Position numbers and translations under genes: made by a program. Below the pieces are notes generated by a model. The model saw only the letters and a program-made list of their open reading frames with translations, did no database searches and was not told the origin of the DNA. 64,000 nt of DNA from Siderastrea radians. Lineage: Eukaryota > Cnidaria > Anthozoa > Scleractinia > Rhizangiidae. Position 1 is the first letter of the stretch. Every line of letters begins with the position of its first letter. The stretch lies in the NCBI GenBank assembly GCA_964017195.1, contig OZ024897.1:32521536-32585535 (forward strand), given 5' to 3'. This document shows positions 54,282 to 64,000 of this stretch, one piece after another.

Positions 54282-57200
54282 ATGGCGGGAGTTACGAGAA
54301 TTCGACAAAGTTTGACGAATTTTCTCGCATTTATTAAGATGTCGAAAGGAATGGATCGACTAGCGAAAGAGGTAAACGCAAAAATAAAGCTTTTGTATTA
54401 AGCTTAACCGTTTTATCGAATTTCTTGATGTGGGAACTTTTAAAAATAGTAATTAGCGCCTGCAGCACTCGAGAGGAGCAAATTCTCGAAACTTTGTGGT
54501 CGCCTTGAGTTGACGTTTGTCTATAAACTCTCCGACTGGAACCGTGTTTACGTTACAGTTCCAATGTAATTCAACTGTCAGGTGGCCCAATTACCCCCCT
54601 CCCTCCTGTGTATTATGAAAATCCTGGGATTCCTAAGGGTTTATAGGTTGAACACCTAGGAATTTATTACAAGTATAGCTGAAAAATATTGGGAGTTTTT
54701 TGGGGTTAAAAGTCACATATGATAATGAAATTCTTTAGGGTAAAACAGAAATTTTGTGTAAATAATTTCTTGTGGTGAAATACAGTACACCCAGAGTCCT
54801 CAGGTTTCATGGTCAGCGGGTGGTAACCGCTGACCATTTTGCTAGTGATTCTAGCATAATAAAAAAATTGTGATCCTTTTGATTGGCTGTTCAATGCAAC
54901 AAAACTAAGACCAGTAACCACAGGATTTCTGCAGTAAAAATTCCAGTACCCAAGTAGCCTGTGTAGCAGTTTAAAACGTTTCCATAGGGCTTTCCACAGG
55001 TTTGAAGCATTTTTCGCCTTTTGGCCACGTGAAAATTGGAGAAAATGCAAAAATGTGCAAGAAGGGGGCCAAAAATCAAAAACTGCCTCAAACGGATGTA
55101 AAAAATCCTGTGGAAATGCTTGTTACGTAGGCTAGTACCCCAGAGTTTCTCCTGCCAACCACCCACTTACAAAGAACCCTGAGGACCCTGGGTGGGAGAT
55201 ATAAATTGTTAATGGAATATTTCTTTAGGAGTTTTGGAGGGAATGCAACTAGGAATTACAAAGCCCCACCAGGGGAAGGGTAGTCGTACCCCCTCCACCC
55301 TGGATTATTTTATTTTTGATTTAATTTCCACCTGAGTCATGTGACTTTTGGAATTCAGTAGGTTCTTGTCAAGAAATGTATGTTGTTTGTACTTAATAGG
55401 TAGAGCTTCTGTCATGTGATGATGGAAAAGCTTCATTCAAAATTAAAGTTGATGAAAGTCATCTGAATGGTTTTGGCAGCCTCCATGGCGGAATGACAGC
55501 GACTTTGATTGACATATTTACTACCGCTGTGATCTATACTAAGCCCCCACATCACCCTGGTATCAGCACTGACTTGAGCGTAAGGTAAGCAAATTACGAT
55601 GGGCTCCTGGTATTTAGTTTAAAATTAACACATCCTTTCATTCAATGCCCCTCTCAAATTAAAGCATCTGTGAAGTTCCCTCCTCCCCCCCCCCCCCAAA
55701 AAAAAAAATGCACCCTGTGTGCTGACTGCATAAACAAAGTTTAGACCAGGTTTAAGAAAAAAGTGGTCTCAACTAATTTTAAGCAAGGCCAGAATGATTA
55801 GCACAATTTGTTAGACTATAATCATAGGTTGGTAAATTCAGGGCCATAGCCAGTATATAACCAAGGCACAAGCCTCAGTCATTTTTTTCGTTTTCTCAGG
55901 CATTTTTTTCAGTTAATGCCCTAAATACCTAGGAAGAGAATTTAAAAGTAGACATTGCCTCAGTCATATTTTTTTTCTGGCTATGGCCCTGAAATTATGA
56001 TCGTCCAGGTGAATGTAGTCCTGAGAGGGACTGTTTGTGATGACATTGAATGACATTTCGAGAACCTGAGCGGAAGTCATCATCAGACTTAAGTGAGCTG
56101 TGAATTGTCAGTAGATGTTATAAGTCTCTGGTCGTTGATTGGCCTTAGTCTGTGGATCGTTTAAGTTCTAATAGTGTAATAACAGTGTTGACCCCCTTAG
56201 GTGTGGGTTATGGAAACCCAGTATTAACCTCAATTAGCTTGAAACCAGGTCTGACTTAGACTTTGTTGAAGCAATCAGCCTTACATTTGATTGCATGTTT
56301 AACTGAGGAAGTGCATTTGATTGGAAATATATGTTTAAGAAGATAATGCAAAATTAAATACCATGAAATTTGGAGAACAAGCCCCTCTGAAAACAAGCCC
56401 TCTTGAATATAAGCTTCCGAAGTCTCATTCACAAAAAGCCCTCCAATAATAAGCCCCCTCCCCCCCATAATGGTGGCTTATATCCGGGGCTTATATTAAA
56501 CAACACAAGAACCATTTCGGTATAATATCCTCCAATTATAAGTCCCCACACAAACAACCGTTTCATTCTACCTCTTTAAATAGCTATCTGAATACTGATT
56601 ATTATTATTATTATTATTATTATTGACGTACAATGGGAAGCTCAATTTCTCCACCTTGTATGCACATTGTCTCTGGCACAGCATTTTCAGATGCAGAATC
56701 CCTTCCAAATGAGTGGTTCCAGAAAATATCCATACCCATGCCCATACCACAGGCAGCATCTCAGAATTCCAAAGGGGAGGGGGGGTAGAACAGCTTGGAA
56801 TTCCAAGGGCAAGGGGGGGATTGAGCATTTTAGGATTTAGGAAGGCAAGGGGGGGCTCTAGATGAAGATGCCACCCGTGGAAGGGTATGGATCTTTTCTG
56901 GAATCACCCAATATAAGCCAAACCATTGTTGAAGCGCAAAAAACTCCCTCCAGTAGTAAGTACCCCCCCCCCAAAAAAATATATATATATAAGCCCACCA
57001 AAAAGACCTTTTGGACACAGAGAACCCAAACGCTGTATTAGCTATGTCATTATCTGTGTTCTCGTGTCTTTATGAGTTGTTTTGGAAAGGATTTGAATCA
57101 GAGCGGAGGCGGTTTACCTCCCTGGTTTCAAATGTTATCTTGTCTGGTGCATCATAGGATGCGACAATTACCTCTCAAGTTTCCATTATTATTAACTATT

Positions 57201-58006
57201 AACCCTTGTAGGGAGACAATCTCGGGTTTCAATTAACGGCCAAGAGAATAGAAGTTAATAATTATCAAAACTTGAGATGTAATTGTCGCGTCCTGTTTAC
57301 GACGGGCCAGACAAGATAACATTATTAATTTTTGAAACTGGCGAGGTATTAAAACCATCTGAGCCACTCTGATTCAAATCCCTTCCAAACCAACTCATGA
57401 AGGCACAGGAACACAGGTAAAAATCAATATTTGAATTAAATGATTATGATACAGTTAATACAGCATTTGGGTTCCCTGTGGTAGCATGTTTCAGGCAGGA
57501 TAACTAGTTGCAGACTACCCCACATCATGAGCAAAGATGTTTGCAACAGACAAACCAGGCATGTTTTGATAAGAAAATTCGGGCCACAAAAGTCTCATAA
57601 TATTGAGGTGTGTATTAATGAGGTGATCTTAAAAGACGTTCTAATTTAATATACACAGCAAAGTAAACAGGTGATAATGCTGAAAAAGCCTTGTGAGTAG
57701 CCAGACTTCGAATAGAAATTCAAGAATGCTGACATGACCCCGAAATGGCTCCATCTGTAATTTGGAAATTTTCTGTTTGTGACCTGGCCTGTATATTGTT
57801 TATTCTTAATACTGGTGATCAATTTTTCATCTTTCTGCAGCTATTTGAGGCCTGCTAATGTAGGAGAAGAAATAACCATTAATGCTGAAGTGATAAAGAT
57901 GGGTCAGACATTTGCATTCAGCTCAGCCGAACTGCTAAACAAAGATGGAAAACTTTTAGCAAAAGGGAGCAACACCAAATACTTGGGACAAGATGCACCT
58001 TGGTGA
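54282..58006 (+). CDS. ACOT13: Acyl-CoA thioesterase 13-like, copy B
   Basis: Tandem duplicate of the gene 4 kb upstream. Exons 54282-54371, 55400-55584 and 57841-58006, all GT-AG with joining phases, 146 residues. It retains HLNGFGSLHGGMTATLID with the catalytic Asn, HGG and Asp, STDLSVSYLRPANVGEE, and GKLLAKGSNTKYLGQD, so activity is plausible. The N-terminal exon (MAGVTRIRQSLTNFLAF) has diverged more than the core. Its intron 2 (2.26 kb) interrupts the Ser codon before YLRP, a site uninterrupted in copy A. The C-terminus reads DAPW then stop, whereas copy A ends VSPVKTE; a Penelope-like insertion has displaced that tail (see 58025-58369). Confidence 0.92.
56377..57010. repeat. AAGCCCC-rich interspersed repeat
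   Basis: 'aacaagcccc', 'ataagccccc' and 'tatataagccc' recur across the stretch in copy B intron 2, interrupted by an (ATT)n tract (56597-56624) and by the MITE at 56715-56907. Confidence 0.4.
56715..56907. mobile_element. MITE, second copy of the 13339 family
   Basis: Ends GGTTCCAGAAAATATCCATA and the complement of 'tatggatcttttctggaatc'. It has a G-rich interior with 'tccaaaggggagggggg'. Confidence 0.7.
57016..57480. mobile_element. Large foldback element in ACOT13 copy B intron 2
   Basis: Arms of roughly 180-220 bp are inverted copies. 'cacagagaacccaaacgctg' at 57016 faces 'cagcatttgggttccctgtg' at 57461-57480. 'aaggatttgaatcagag' faces 'ctctgattcaaatccctt' with c inserted, and 'gcgacaattacctctcaag' faces 'cttgagatgtaattgtcgc'. 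Arm identity is about 80% with a spacer of about 60 bp. Confidence 0.8.
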
Positions 58007-58024
58007 AGAAGGGGGCTAGTTTCT

Positions 58025-58345
58025 AAAGAACACAACAAATGATGATCTGCGGCCTTTCCCTACACCAGGGTAACATGGAAAGCCATAAAAATTTATAAAA
58101 CAAAAATTCATTTTTCAAATCGGCACACCTAATCCCCACGGTAACAAGGGCTTTTAATTCAACTAATAATAATTATTAATACTCCTGTTTTTCACATTGT
58201 CATGTTCCTACCAATAGTGTAGCTCCACTGTTCTTTATATAAACCAAGTGCAACATACAATTCCTTAATTCACTCTCACTGACAAAGCACTGACACTTAA
58301 AATGTCAGCTTTCAATGTCAGCTCAGTTGATCAATCCAAAGTTTT
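58025..58345 (+). mobile_element. Penelope-like element 3' fragment inserted at the end of ACOT13 copy B
   Basis: 'atgatgatctgcggcctttc', 'aaaattcatttttcaaatcg' and 'gtcagctcagttgatcaatc' match 15905-16215 in order. The coding remnant is broken. It begins about 20 bp after the present stop codon of copy B. Confidence 0.75.
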
Positions 58346-58369
58346 GTACCTCTAGTGAAGACTGAGTAA
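58346..58369 (+). pseudogene. Stranded former C-terminus of ACOT13 copy B
   Basis: Eight codons read VPLVKTE and TAA, against VSPVKTE and TAA at the end of copy A, and the next bases (aaagga) also match. This places the old coding end beyond the Penelope-like insertion. Confidence 0.7.
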
Positions 58370-58761
58370 AGGAAAACTTGAATTATTCTCCAAAAAAAAA
58401 AATCTTTCTATTTCTTAAAGCCTGTGGTATAACCATGGTGCAGGAAATTTTGGAGGAGAAACATTCCAGGACACTAAATTATTGCGTATTTAGAGAATCT
58501 GTCAAATTTTCCTTACAAGAACCAACAAATAAACAGCTCTCTTGTTTCAATCATCAGATTTTTGCAATTGAAACAGAATTGTGAAAATTAGCTGCAACCA
58601 CTTTAAAGAGTGAGATTTTTGACCAGTTGAAAGAAAAGACCCATCCCTTTCTCTAGACCTACTTCAGTTTCAGCCCATCTTCTTTCTGGTGATCGCTTCT
58701 TCACTGGCACAGAACTAGCTTATTTCAGTGGAACTCATGCATTCATCTCATAATGCAAAAC

Positions 58762-59075
58762 ACCCGGGGGGGGGGGGGGGACTTCCTAGTAATAAGCTAA
58801 TGGGGATGTGCCACTGAATGGGGTCGCATTTTCATGACAGGATTGACTATAATGGGGTTGCATTTTCAACAGGAGCTAATAGAGTTACTAGAATGGGGTC
58901 ACACATTTGTGGGATTTCAGGGGTAAGTAAATTTCGGCAAGTAGGGATTTGGGGTATATTTGCCCAAAAGTGACTAACATGGTCTACAGAATAGACTATA
59001 ATGGGGTAGGGGTTCGGAGAGGCCAGCGGCACATACCCAGCAAAAAATGACCCAAGTACCCTCCTGCCCCCGGGG
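58762..59075. repeat. TIR repeat with CCCGGGGGGG ends
   Basis: 'cacccgggggggggggggga' faces 'aagtaccctcctgcccccgg'. The interior repeats 'ataatggggt' and 'aatggggtc' several times. Boundaries approximate. Confidence 0.45.
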
Positions 59076-61036
59076 CAAAACACAAAGCTCGGGACACATT
59101 ATTATCTTATGAATAGATAGGAGGCAAATCCTTAACCCAAGGGCATTAGAAAAGAAGAGATGTAAGCTTTGTATTGACCTATTTTATCTTGTACCTTATC
59201 TTGTAATCTTTTACTTTGTTGCTTGGTGTTTTGAATTGTAATAATGGTTTTCCTTGAAGTCAGGTCATTGTCTGACAAAATATTGGAACTGAAATGTTTA
59301 TGTACATCAGCCTTGCTTGGTTATATTTATCTCAAACTGGTCATATTGGTGCCTTCACATTGTTCATTTGTACTTGCAGAATATTACTTGATGCTCAAAA
59401 ATTCAATGGCACAAACATTTTCCCACAAGATGCTACTGCACAGTCATATACAATAATTTGTCCACAAAATGAAGTCATTCACTAGGTTTCCCAGGTGTGC
59501 CCCAGCTGGGTTGAGAAATCCTGGCATTTAGGCAGCAATGCATGAAAATTCTTCAAATAAAATAATTGTGAATTGAGGCAAACTAAAATCTGTTTTGTTA
59601 ATTAAACTTTTTAATGGCTAAAGCTTAAAATGTGTGGTCGAACCTGAGGGGCAAAATGATGAGGTTGTTTAAAGAATCTCTTGCACATTTCCTACTGCCA
59701 TCTTGAGATGGTGGGGTTAGACAATAGTGCCTAGCAGAATAAAATCTGACAAGGGAGGTTCCATTGCACAAGCAGGGTTAGTGCATCTTATGGAAATTAT
59801 ACAAATTTTCTTTCACTAGCAAACAATAAAAATGTTTTAGTGGTCACCTCTGTACCCTAAGTAAGGATCATATTATGTAAAGTTTGACTCAGAGATAAGA
59901 CACCATTGTTTTATTTTTCAAAATTCATGTCAACTCATTCCTCCAGTAATTACAATATTAAGGAAACCCCTTTTCCGTAACTTGCTCTACACGTTATTAC
60001 AAAAGTATGAAACACATTTTTGTCCCAAAGCAGCAACAGATTTGTCATTTCAAACCCTCCCCTCAAATAAAACTGAGGAAATTTACAATTCTAACAACTC
60101 CAAAGAAAGCAAAGCATCTAGTGTACTTACCATATCTACTTGAATAAACAGGGGCATTATTGAAGGGCTCAGAGCATAACCATCCTATGTTGAATTTTAG
60201 CCAGTTTTAATTTTGTGCTCCAAACTGCTTCAATTTGTGCATAAGACCTCCAAAAAGCTTAAGGCAGTGGTCTTTGAATGAACTGAAGGCCCCATGCAAA
60301 AATTGAAGTTGTTTGATTCGACATAAGACGGGTTATGCTCTCAGCCTGTCAATTGAAGGGCTCTAGGCGAGAATGTTCTAAGTGACTTTTTTGAATTTTG
60401 CATTGAAAATCTTACCTTTCTGTGCCGCAAAATATCTTTCTTACCAAAATATTGCCTGGTTTAGGTTTATTTAAAGTCAAGATGTCTACTTGGCCACTCA
60501 AGACCCAAATCTTAAACAAAATGTAACTTTGGGCCTGAAAAGTCACTTAAGATATTTTCGCAGGGATCCCTCTGATGAAAAAGCGAAGGCAGAATGGTGA
60601 ATGAATGCACCAGGACAATTGGTTCTCTTTTGACTGTTCAAAAGGGGAAGCCAATTTGGCGAAACAATATTCAAGTTAATAACTAAAGGTTATGTAATTT
60701 CAATGGCATCTTAAGAGTATGAAATTTTTATTTGCTGGCCTATGAACAGTTTGGCTGTCTTTTTTTCTTTTCTGCAAAGCTTGTCTTTCAAAATGTAGTT
60801 ATCAAATAACAAAAAAAGGTGGAAATGAATTTGCTTTGTCCAAAACTGATCTGTACAGAAGGCATTCAAAGATGGAAGAATAAAAATTGTCTTGCCAAAT
60901 GCACATTTTCACAGAAAATATCAAAATAAGTTAATTTTCAATAAATTAATAGCTGCAAAGTATGTTTGCACAGTAATCAACATATTTACAAGTTAGTGTT
61001 ATATTGAAAATAGTGTATAGCAGCAATGTATATTGA
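59076..61036. other. Intergenic, nothing recognised
   Basis: AT-rich sequence with no ORF above 70 codons that resembles a known family. It should include the 3' UTR of the ATAD2-like gene at its high-coordinate end. Confidence 0.45.
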
Positions 61037-64000
61037 TCATGACATTCTTGCCGTTGCTGATGATGATCCAAACCCTTTAATCATAATTTCCAAGTCCTGA
61101 AAACAAGAAATAACTGGATTATCTTGCTGATAAAAAAATAAAAATGATACAAAATTATTGATTATCTTACACGGGGATAAATGGATTCCAGTTTTTGTGA
61201 TTTATGAACCTGGTACTCTTTGGTTGAATGCTTAAAACAATGGTTTCTTTGTTCAAAATCTGAAAAGTGTTTGGAATTGAAATGGTTTGTTGATAGACAT
61301 TATATGTTCAGCAGAAATCCACTCAAAAAAGAAATAAATAAATAATAAAGAAATCCACTCAAAGGAAATCCTAGCCTGAGAAAACAGCCAACATTTTGCA
61401 CGGTTGCCACTTGAGCCCTCATAAAATGATGAAACTTGAAACTTGAGGGAATTTCGTTTCAACCAATCAGAAACACTACCTAGATCTGGGTAGTGACACG
61501 TCATCAGTGTGGAATTTCTACACTCGTTACTCAGACATTGTTTTGCGAGGGCTCAAGTGGCGACCTTGCGAGACGTCGACTGTTTTCTCAGGCTAAGGAA
61601 ATCCACCTTAACATTTGATACAGCGGTGCAGTGGTCAAACTGATTGTAACAAATGAACAATCACATTTACATTTATCAAGTCAAGGCCACCCCTCAATTT
61701 TGACGATTACTGGCTGGTTTCCATGCTTTCTGCAAGAAACAGCCAGCCTTCTTAATTGCTCAACCTATTTCTACCAATTGAGTAATAGTATGAAACCCAG
61801 GGTTGTCTGAAATTCAATTTCAATTCCACATTGGGACTCAGATGATTAATAGTCAAGTATGAAGCTACAAGCACCCAGTTCGACATCTGTTAAGTTGAGT
61901 CACTAGCCACCGGGGAAGTGAGCTTAAAAAATCTTCTAGCCCACGGCACATTTCAGTCGTCCAGGTTCCTTACCAATGTCTTTCTTTACCCATATCACCT
62001 AGCCCTGGCAGTAGAGCTAAAGACTGCGAAGGACCTTAATTTAAGTTTTAATACTAATATCTAAGTGACAGCTGTGTATTTGCTGCAAGCTTCAAGCCCA
62101 CTGTTGTAAATTAAACAAGTTGAAGGAAAAAATTCTGATTATATATATTTATCTTAACGATCGAGTGAGAAATGTCAGGTAACGTTTACGAGAGTTAGGT
62201 ACATGTAAAACAGGTCTGAAATTTGTGGCTTAGCTTTCGAAATGTTTGAATTTTAACAAACCTTGTAACTTTAAGGATACTTTTAGAGGCTTTTTGTGTC
62301 CACTTAAATCCCAGTTTACTTGAAAGAGACGAACATAAATGACAACACCGTTGCAAAACACCCACTATCTTGCCTAACTTAGTAACCTGGTGATAAAAGC
62401 CGGAGGTTGCGTGAAAGTGCAATGAAACACTTGCGATGGTTGAGCAAAAGATTGTGAAAGACTGAGCCATGTGGGAAATACTGTATACATCATGGTTCTG
62501 AGGTTGTTTTGTTTTAGAACAGTTTCAAGAATTATAACTTCACAATGTGGTTCCAGTGTGTTTCAATGAGTTTTTATGGTATATTAAAAAAATACTGCGA
62601 GATTCTACTCGCCCACTGACTACCGAATGCACAACATTTACTAGCCCTGCTTGAGTTTTTACTCGCCTCGGGCAACCGGGCGAGTGGAGATGTTGAACCC
62701 TGCTCTGCCTGCACCACATACCTTTAGAAGCTGTGCCTTATCATCACTATGTCTCTGCTTATGGATGCAGCACTGAAGAGTACTGTAGTATCTCTCTAAC
62801 ATCTCTATTGAAGCACCTTTAGTTGAATCAACCAACAAGTCCAGTAAAGACTCCAGTTTCTCTCTGATGCCTTCAGCAAGCTGGCTGCAGCTGTTAGTTG
62901 CACTATCCACTGACTTGTCAAGATCTTTGTCGTGCAGATTACTTGCAAATGGACCATCAACTGACGTGCTGAGTTCTTTTTCAGGCAGGCTACTTGATTC
63001 ATTAACCCCTGTTAAAGAGTGAGTTACAAAACAGTTATCTATATGGGCCTAGTGACAGAGAGATCCATCCTGTTCTTTTCCGTGATACCCTGTTCATTTT
63101 TTAGTACATTAGTGTAAATGTATGTAAATTCAGCACTGGCGGCCACCCAAAATTTCAAGCGTAGGTAAGCACTTACAGGAGGTGGTCATTTACAAGAGGT
63201 CAGACCACCGCATCTCCTTAGTCTGTAGTAGTTTAGAAGATGATTTTAAAAATCCATGCAGAATGAAACAAACCACCAAGGCCAACATTAACACTGGCCA
63301 ATTAGCTCCTACCTCTTAAGTTGAATAATGAGCCTTGTCAAAATGGAAATTAATATTGTCACTCTTTTTCCAGTATGTAGAACTTATCTGCAGAATGCTT
63401 GGTTGACTGCAGTTGAAACTCAAACGGCAACCACTGGTCAATGTTTTCACTGATCAGTTTACAATCAAAATTACGAAATTGACGTTAAAATGAATAAGTT
63501 ATAAAGAGGATTCTTGTTTGAAGGAGCCAATCATCAACCATGCCCATTCTTGGAGCTTAGCTCACGAAAAATGAATATACATAATTTACCCCTTGTACCA
63601 TAGAAATGTTACTCCCCTTCATGATCTCAGCCTAGACACAACACTGAAAAGTTAAAATTAGGAATGTGTATTCTGTCAACAGAGTTTATCATGTCTTGGC
63701 AACATATAATTTCCTTCCTTGCTCACCACAAGTCTCCCACCACACTGTATCTTGGTGGTTAGAGCAACCAACCAATGTGCAGAAAAGGCCATGAGTTCGA
63801 CTCCTGACAGAGACTCGGATTTCTTTCTGTCCCACACTCATGGCTAAGGTTCATAAATTTTACATATGTTTTGTTTCAAGTTGTCTTACCAATACATTCT
63901 ACATCAGATTCCTTATCCTCCACTTGTTCTTCTGTGTGGCTTTCTTCAGCGATCCCATTTGACAGGCTGCATACCTTTTCAAACAGCACATGATTTTTAA
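61037..64000 (-). CDS. ATAD2/ATAD2B-like protein, last three exons (partial)
   Basis: Exons 63890-64000 (runs off the window), 62722-63008 and 61037-61096, GT-AG with phases 1 and 0. The last 60 residues, REKLESLLDLLVDSTKGAS, EMLERYYSTLQCCIHKQRH, DDKAQLLK and DLEIMIKGFGSSSATARMS, match the helical C-terminal region of ATAD2/ATAD2B, a chromatin-associated AAA ATPase with a bromodomain. The human proteins have a similar 'L-LYS-LSQCIYRHRKDYDK' stretch (recalled). The preceding part is a low-complexity acidic linker (EESHTEEQVEDKESD). The AAA and bromodomain exons lie outside, so the identification rests on the tail only. The upstream end of the 63890 exon could instead be an acceptor near 63969. 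Confidence 0.65.
61372..61595. mobile_element. Mutator-type MITE with 9-bp target duplication
   Basis: AGGAAATCC flanks both ends exactly (61363-61371, 61596-61604). Ends of about 50 bp are inverted: TAGCCTGAGAAAACAGCC and the complement of 'gactgttttctcaggcta', followed on both sides by 'cacttgagccct'. A 9-bp duplication with long TIRs fits the Mutator superfamily. It lies in the last intron of the ATAD2-like gene. Confidence 0.82.
63737..63850 (+). mobile_element. tRNA-derived SINE fragment
   Basis: 'tggtggttagagcaaccaac' has an A-box look and 'gagttcgactcc' is a B-box, 34 bp further on. A short body follows. The head does not fold as an intact tRNA. Confidence 0.45.

Overview
This is eukaryotic, animal nuclear DNA. 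Genes are split by GT-AG introns into short exons set in AT-rich, repeat-choked introns. The protein matches, the TTAGGG-type motifs and the mix of Penelope-like, CR1-like, hAT/pogo-like, MITE and tRNA-SINE repeats fit a cnidarian, most likely an anthozoan such as a stony coral; the species assignment is inference. All family identifications come from reading translated exons against remembered families; no database search was possible.

Layout. 2.0-31.7 kb (minus): one complete exportin-2 gene (CSE1L/CAS) in 32 exons whose reading phases all join, giving 968 residues. Its introns hold at least 20 repeat units, including two TIR elements with 5-bp target duplications, one nested inside an older element. 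31.7-38 kb: intergenic repeats, then a CR1-like LINE with a 10-bp target duplication and a frameshift between endonuclease and reverse transcriptase. 38.1-39.1 kb (minus): a single-exon GNAT acetyltransferase of the NAT16/histidine-acetyltransferase type. 39,571-44,849: a 5.3-kb mobile element, the most interesting object here. 44.9-50 kb: LINE fragments, a MITE with a 46-bp minisatellite, and OST4 (minus), whose 5' noncoding exon lies head-to-head with ACOT13. 50.2-58.0 kb (plus): two tandem ACOT13 thioesterase genes. 61.0-64.0 kb (minus): the last three exons of an ATAD2/ATAD2B-like gene running off the window.

The 5.3-kb element has a perfect 6-bp target duplication (CGTAGG), 778-bp terminal inverted repeats about 99% identical, and AG...CT ends. 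These are Polinton/Maverick (adintovirus-like) hallmarks, but no integrase, polymerase, ATPase or capsid gene is present. It carries four small genes instead: a 171-aa protein of a 'VDLDG' type, a 98-aa protein behind a TATA box, and two C2HC zinc-finger proteins. A 4 x 55-bp array of TATCCGGATA palindromes sits against the right TIR. Two gene ends carry a near-consensus histone-type 3' stem-loop (GGTTCTTTTAGGAACC followed by ACCA), and a third copy sits in the right TIR. The left TIR also holds about 870 bp of pure GAAA repeat beside a tRNA-like segment.

The cellular genes are housekeeping: nuclear export (CSE1L), N-glycosylation (OST4), acyl-CoA thioester hydrolysis (ACOT13 pair), chromatin AAA ATPase (ATAD2-like) and small-molecule acetylation (NAT16-like). 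No functional cluster is evident beyond the ACOT13 duplication and the OST4/ACOT13 shared promoter.
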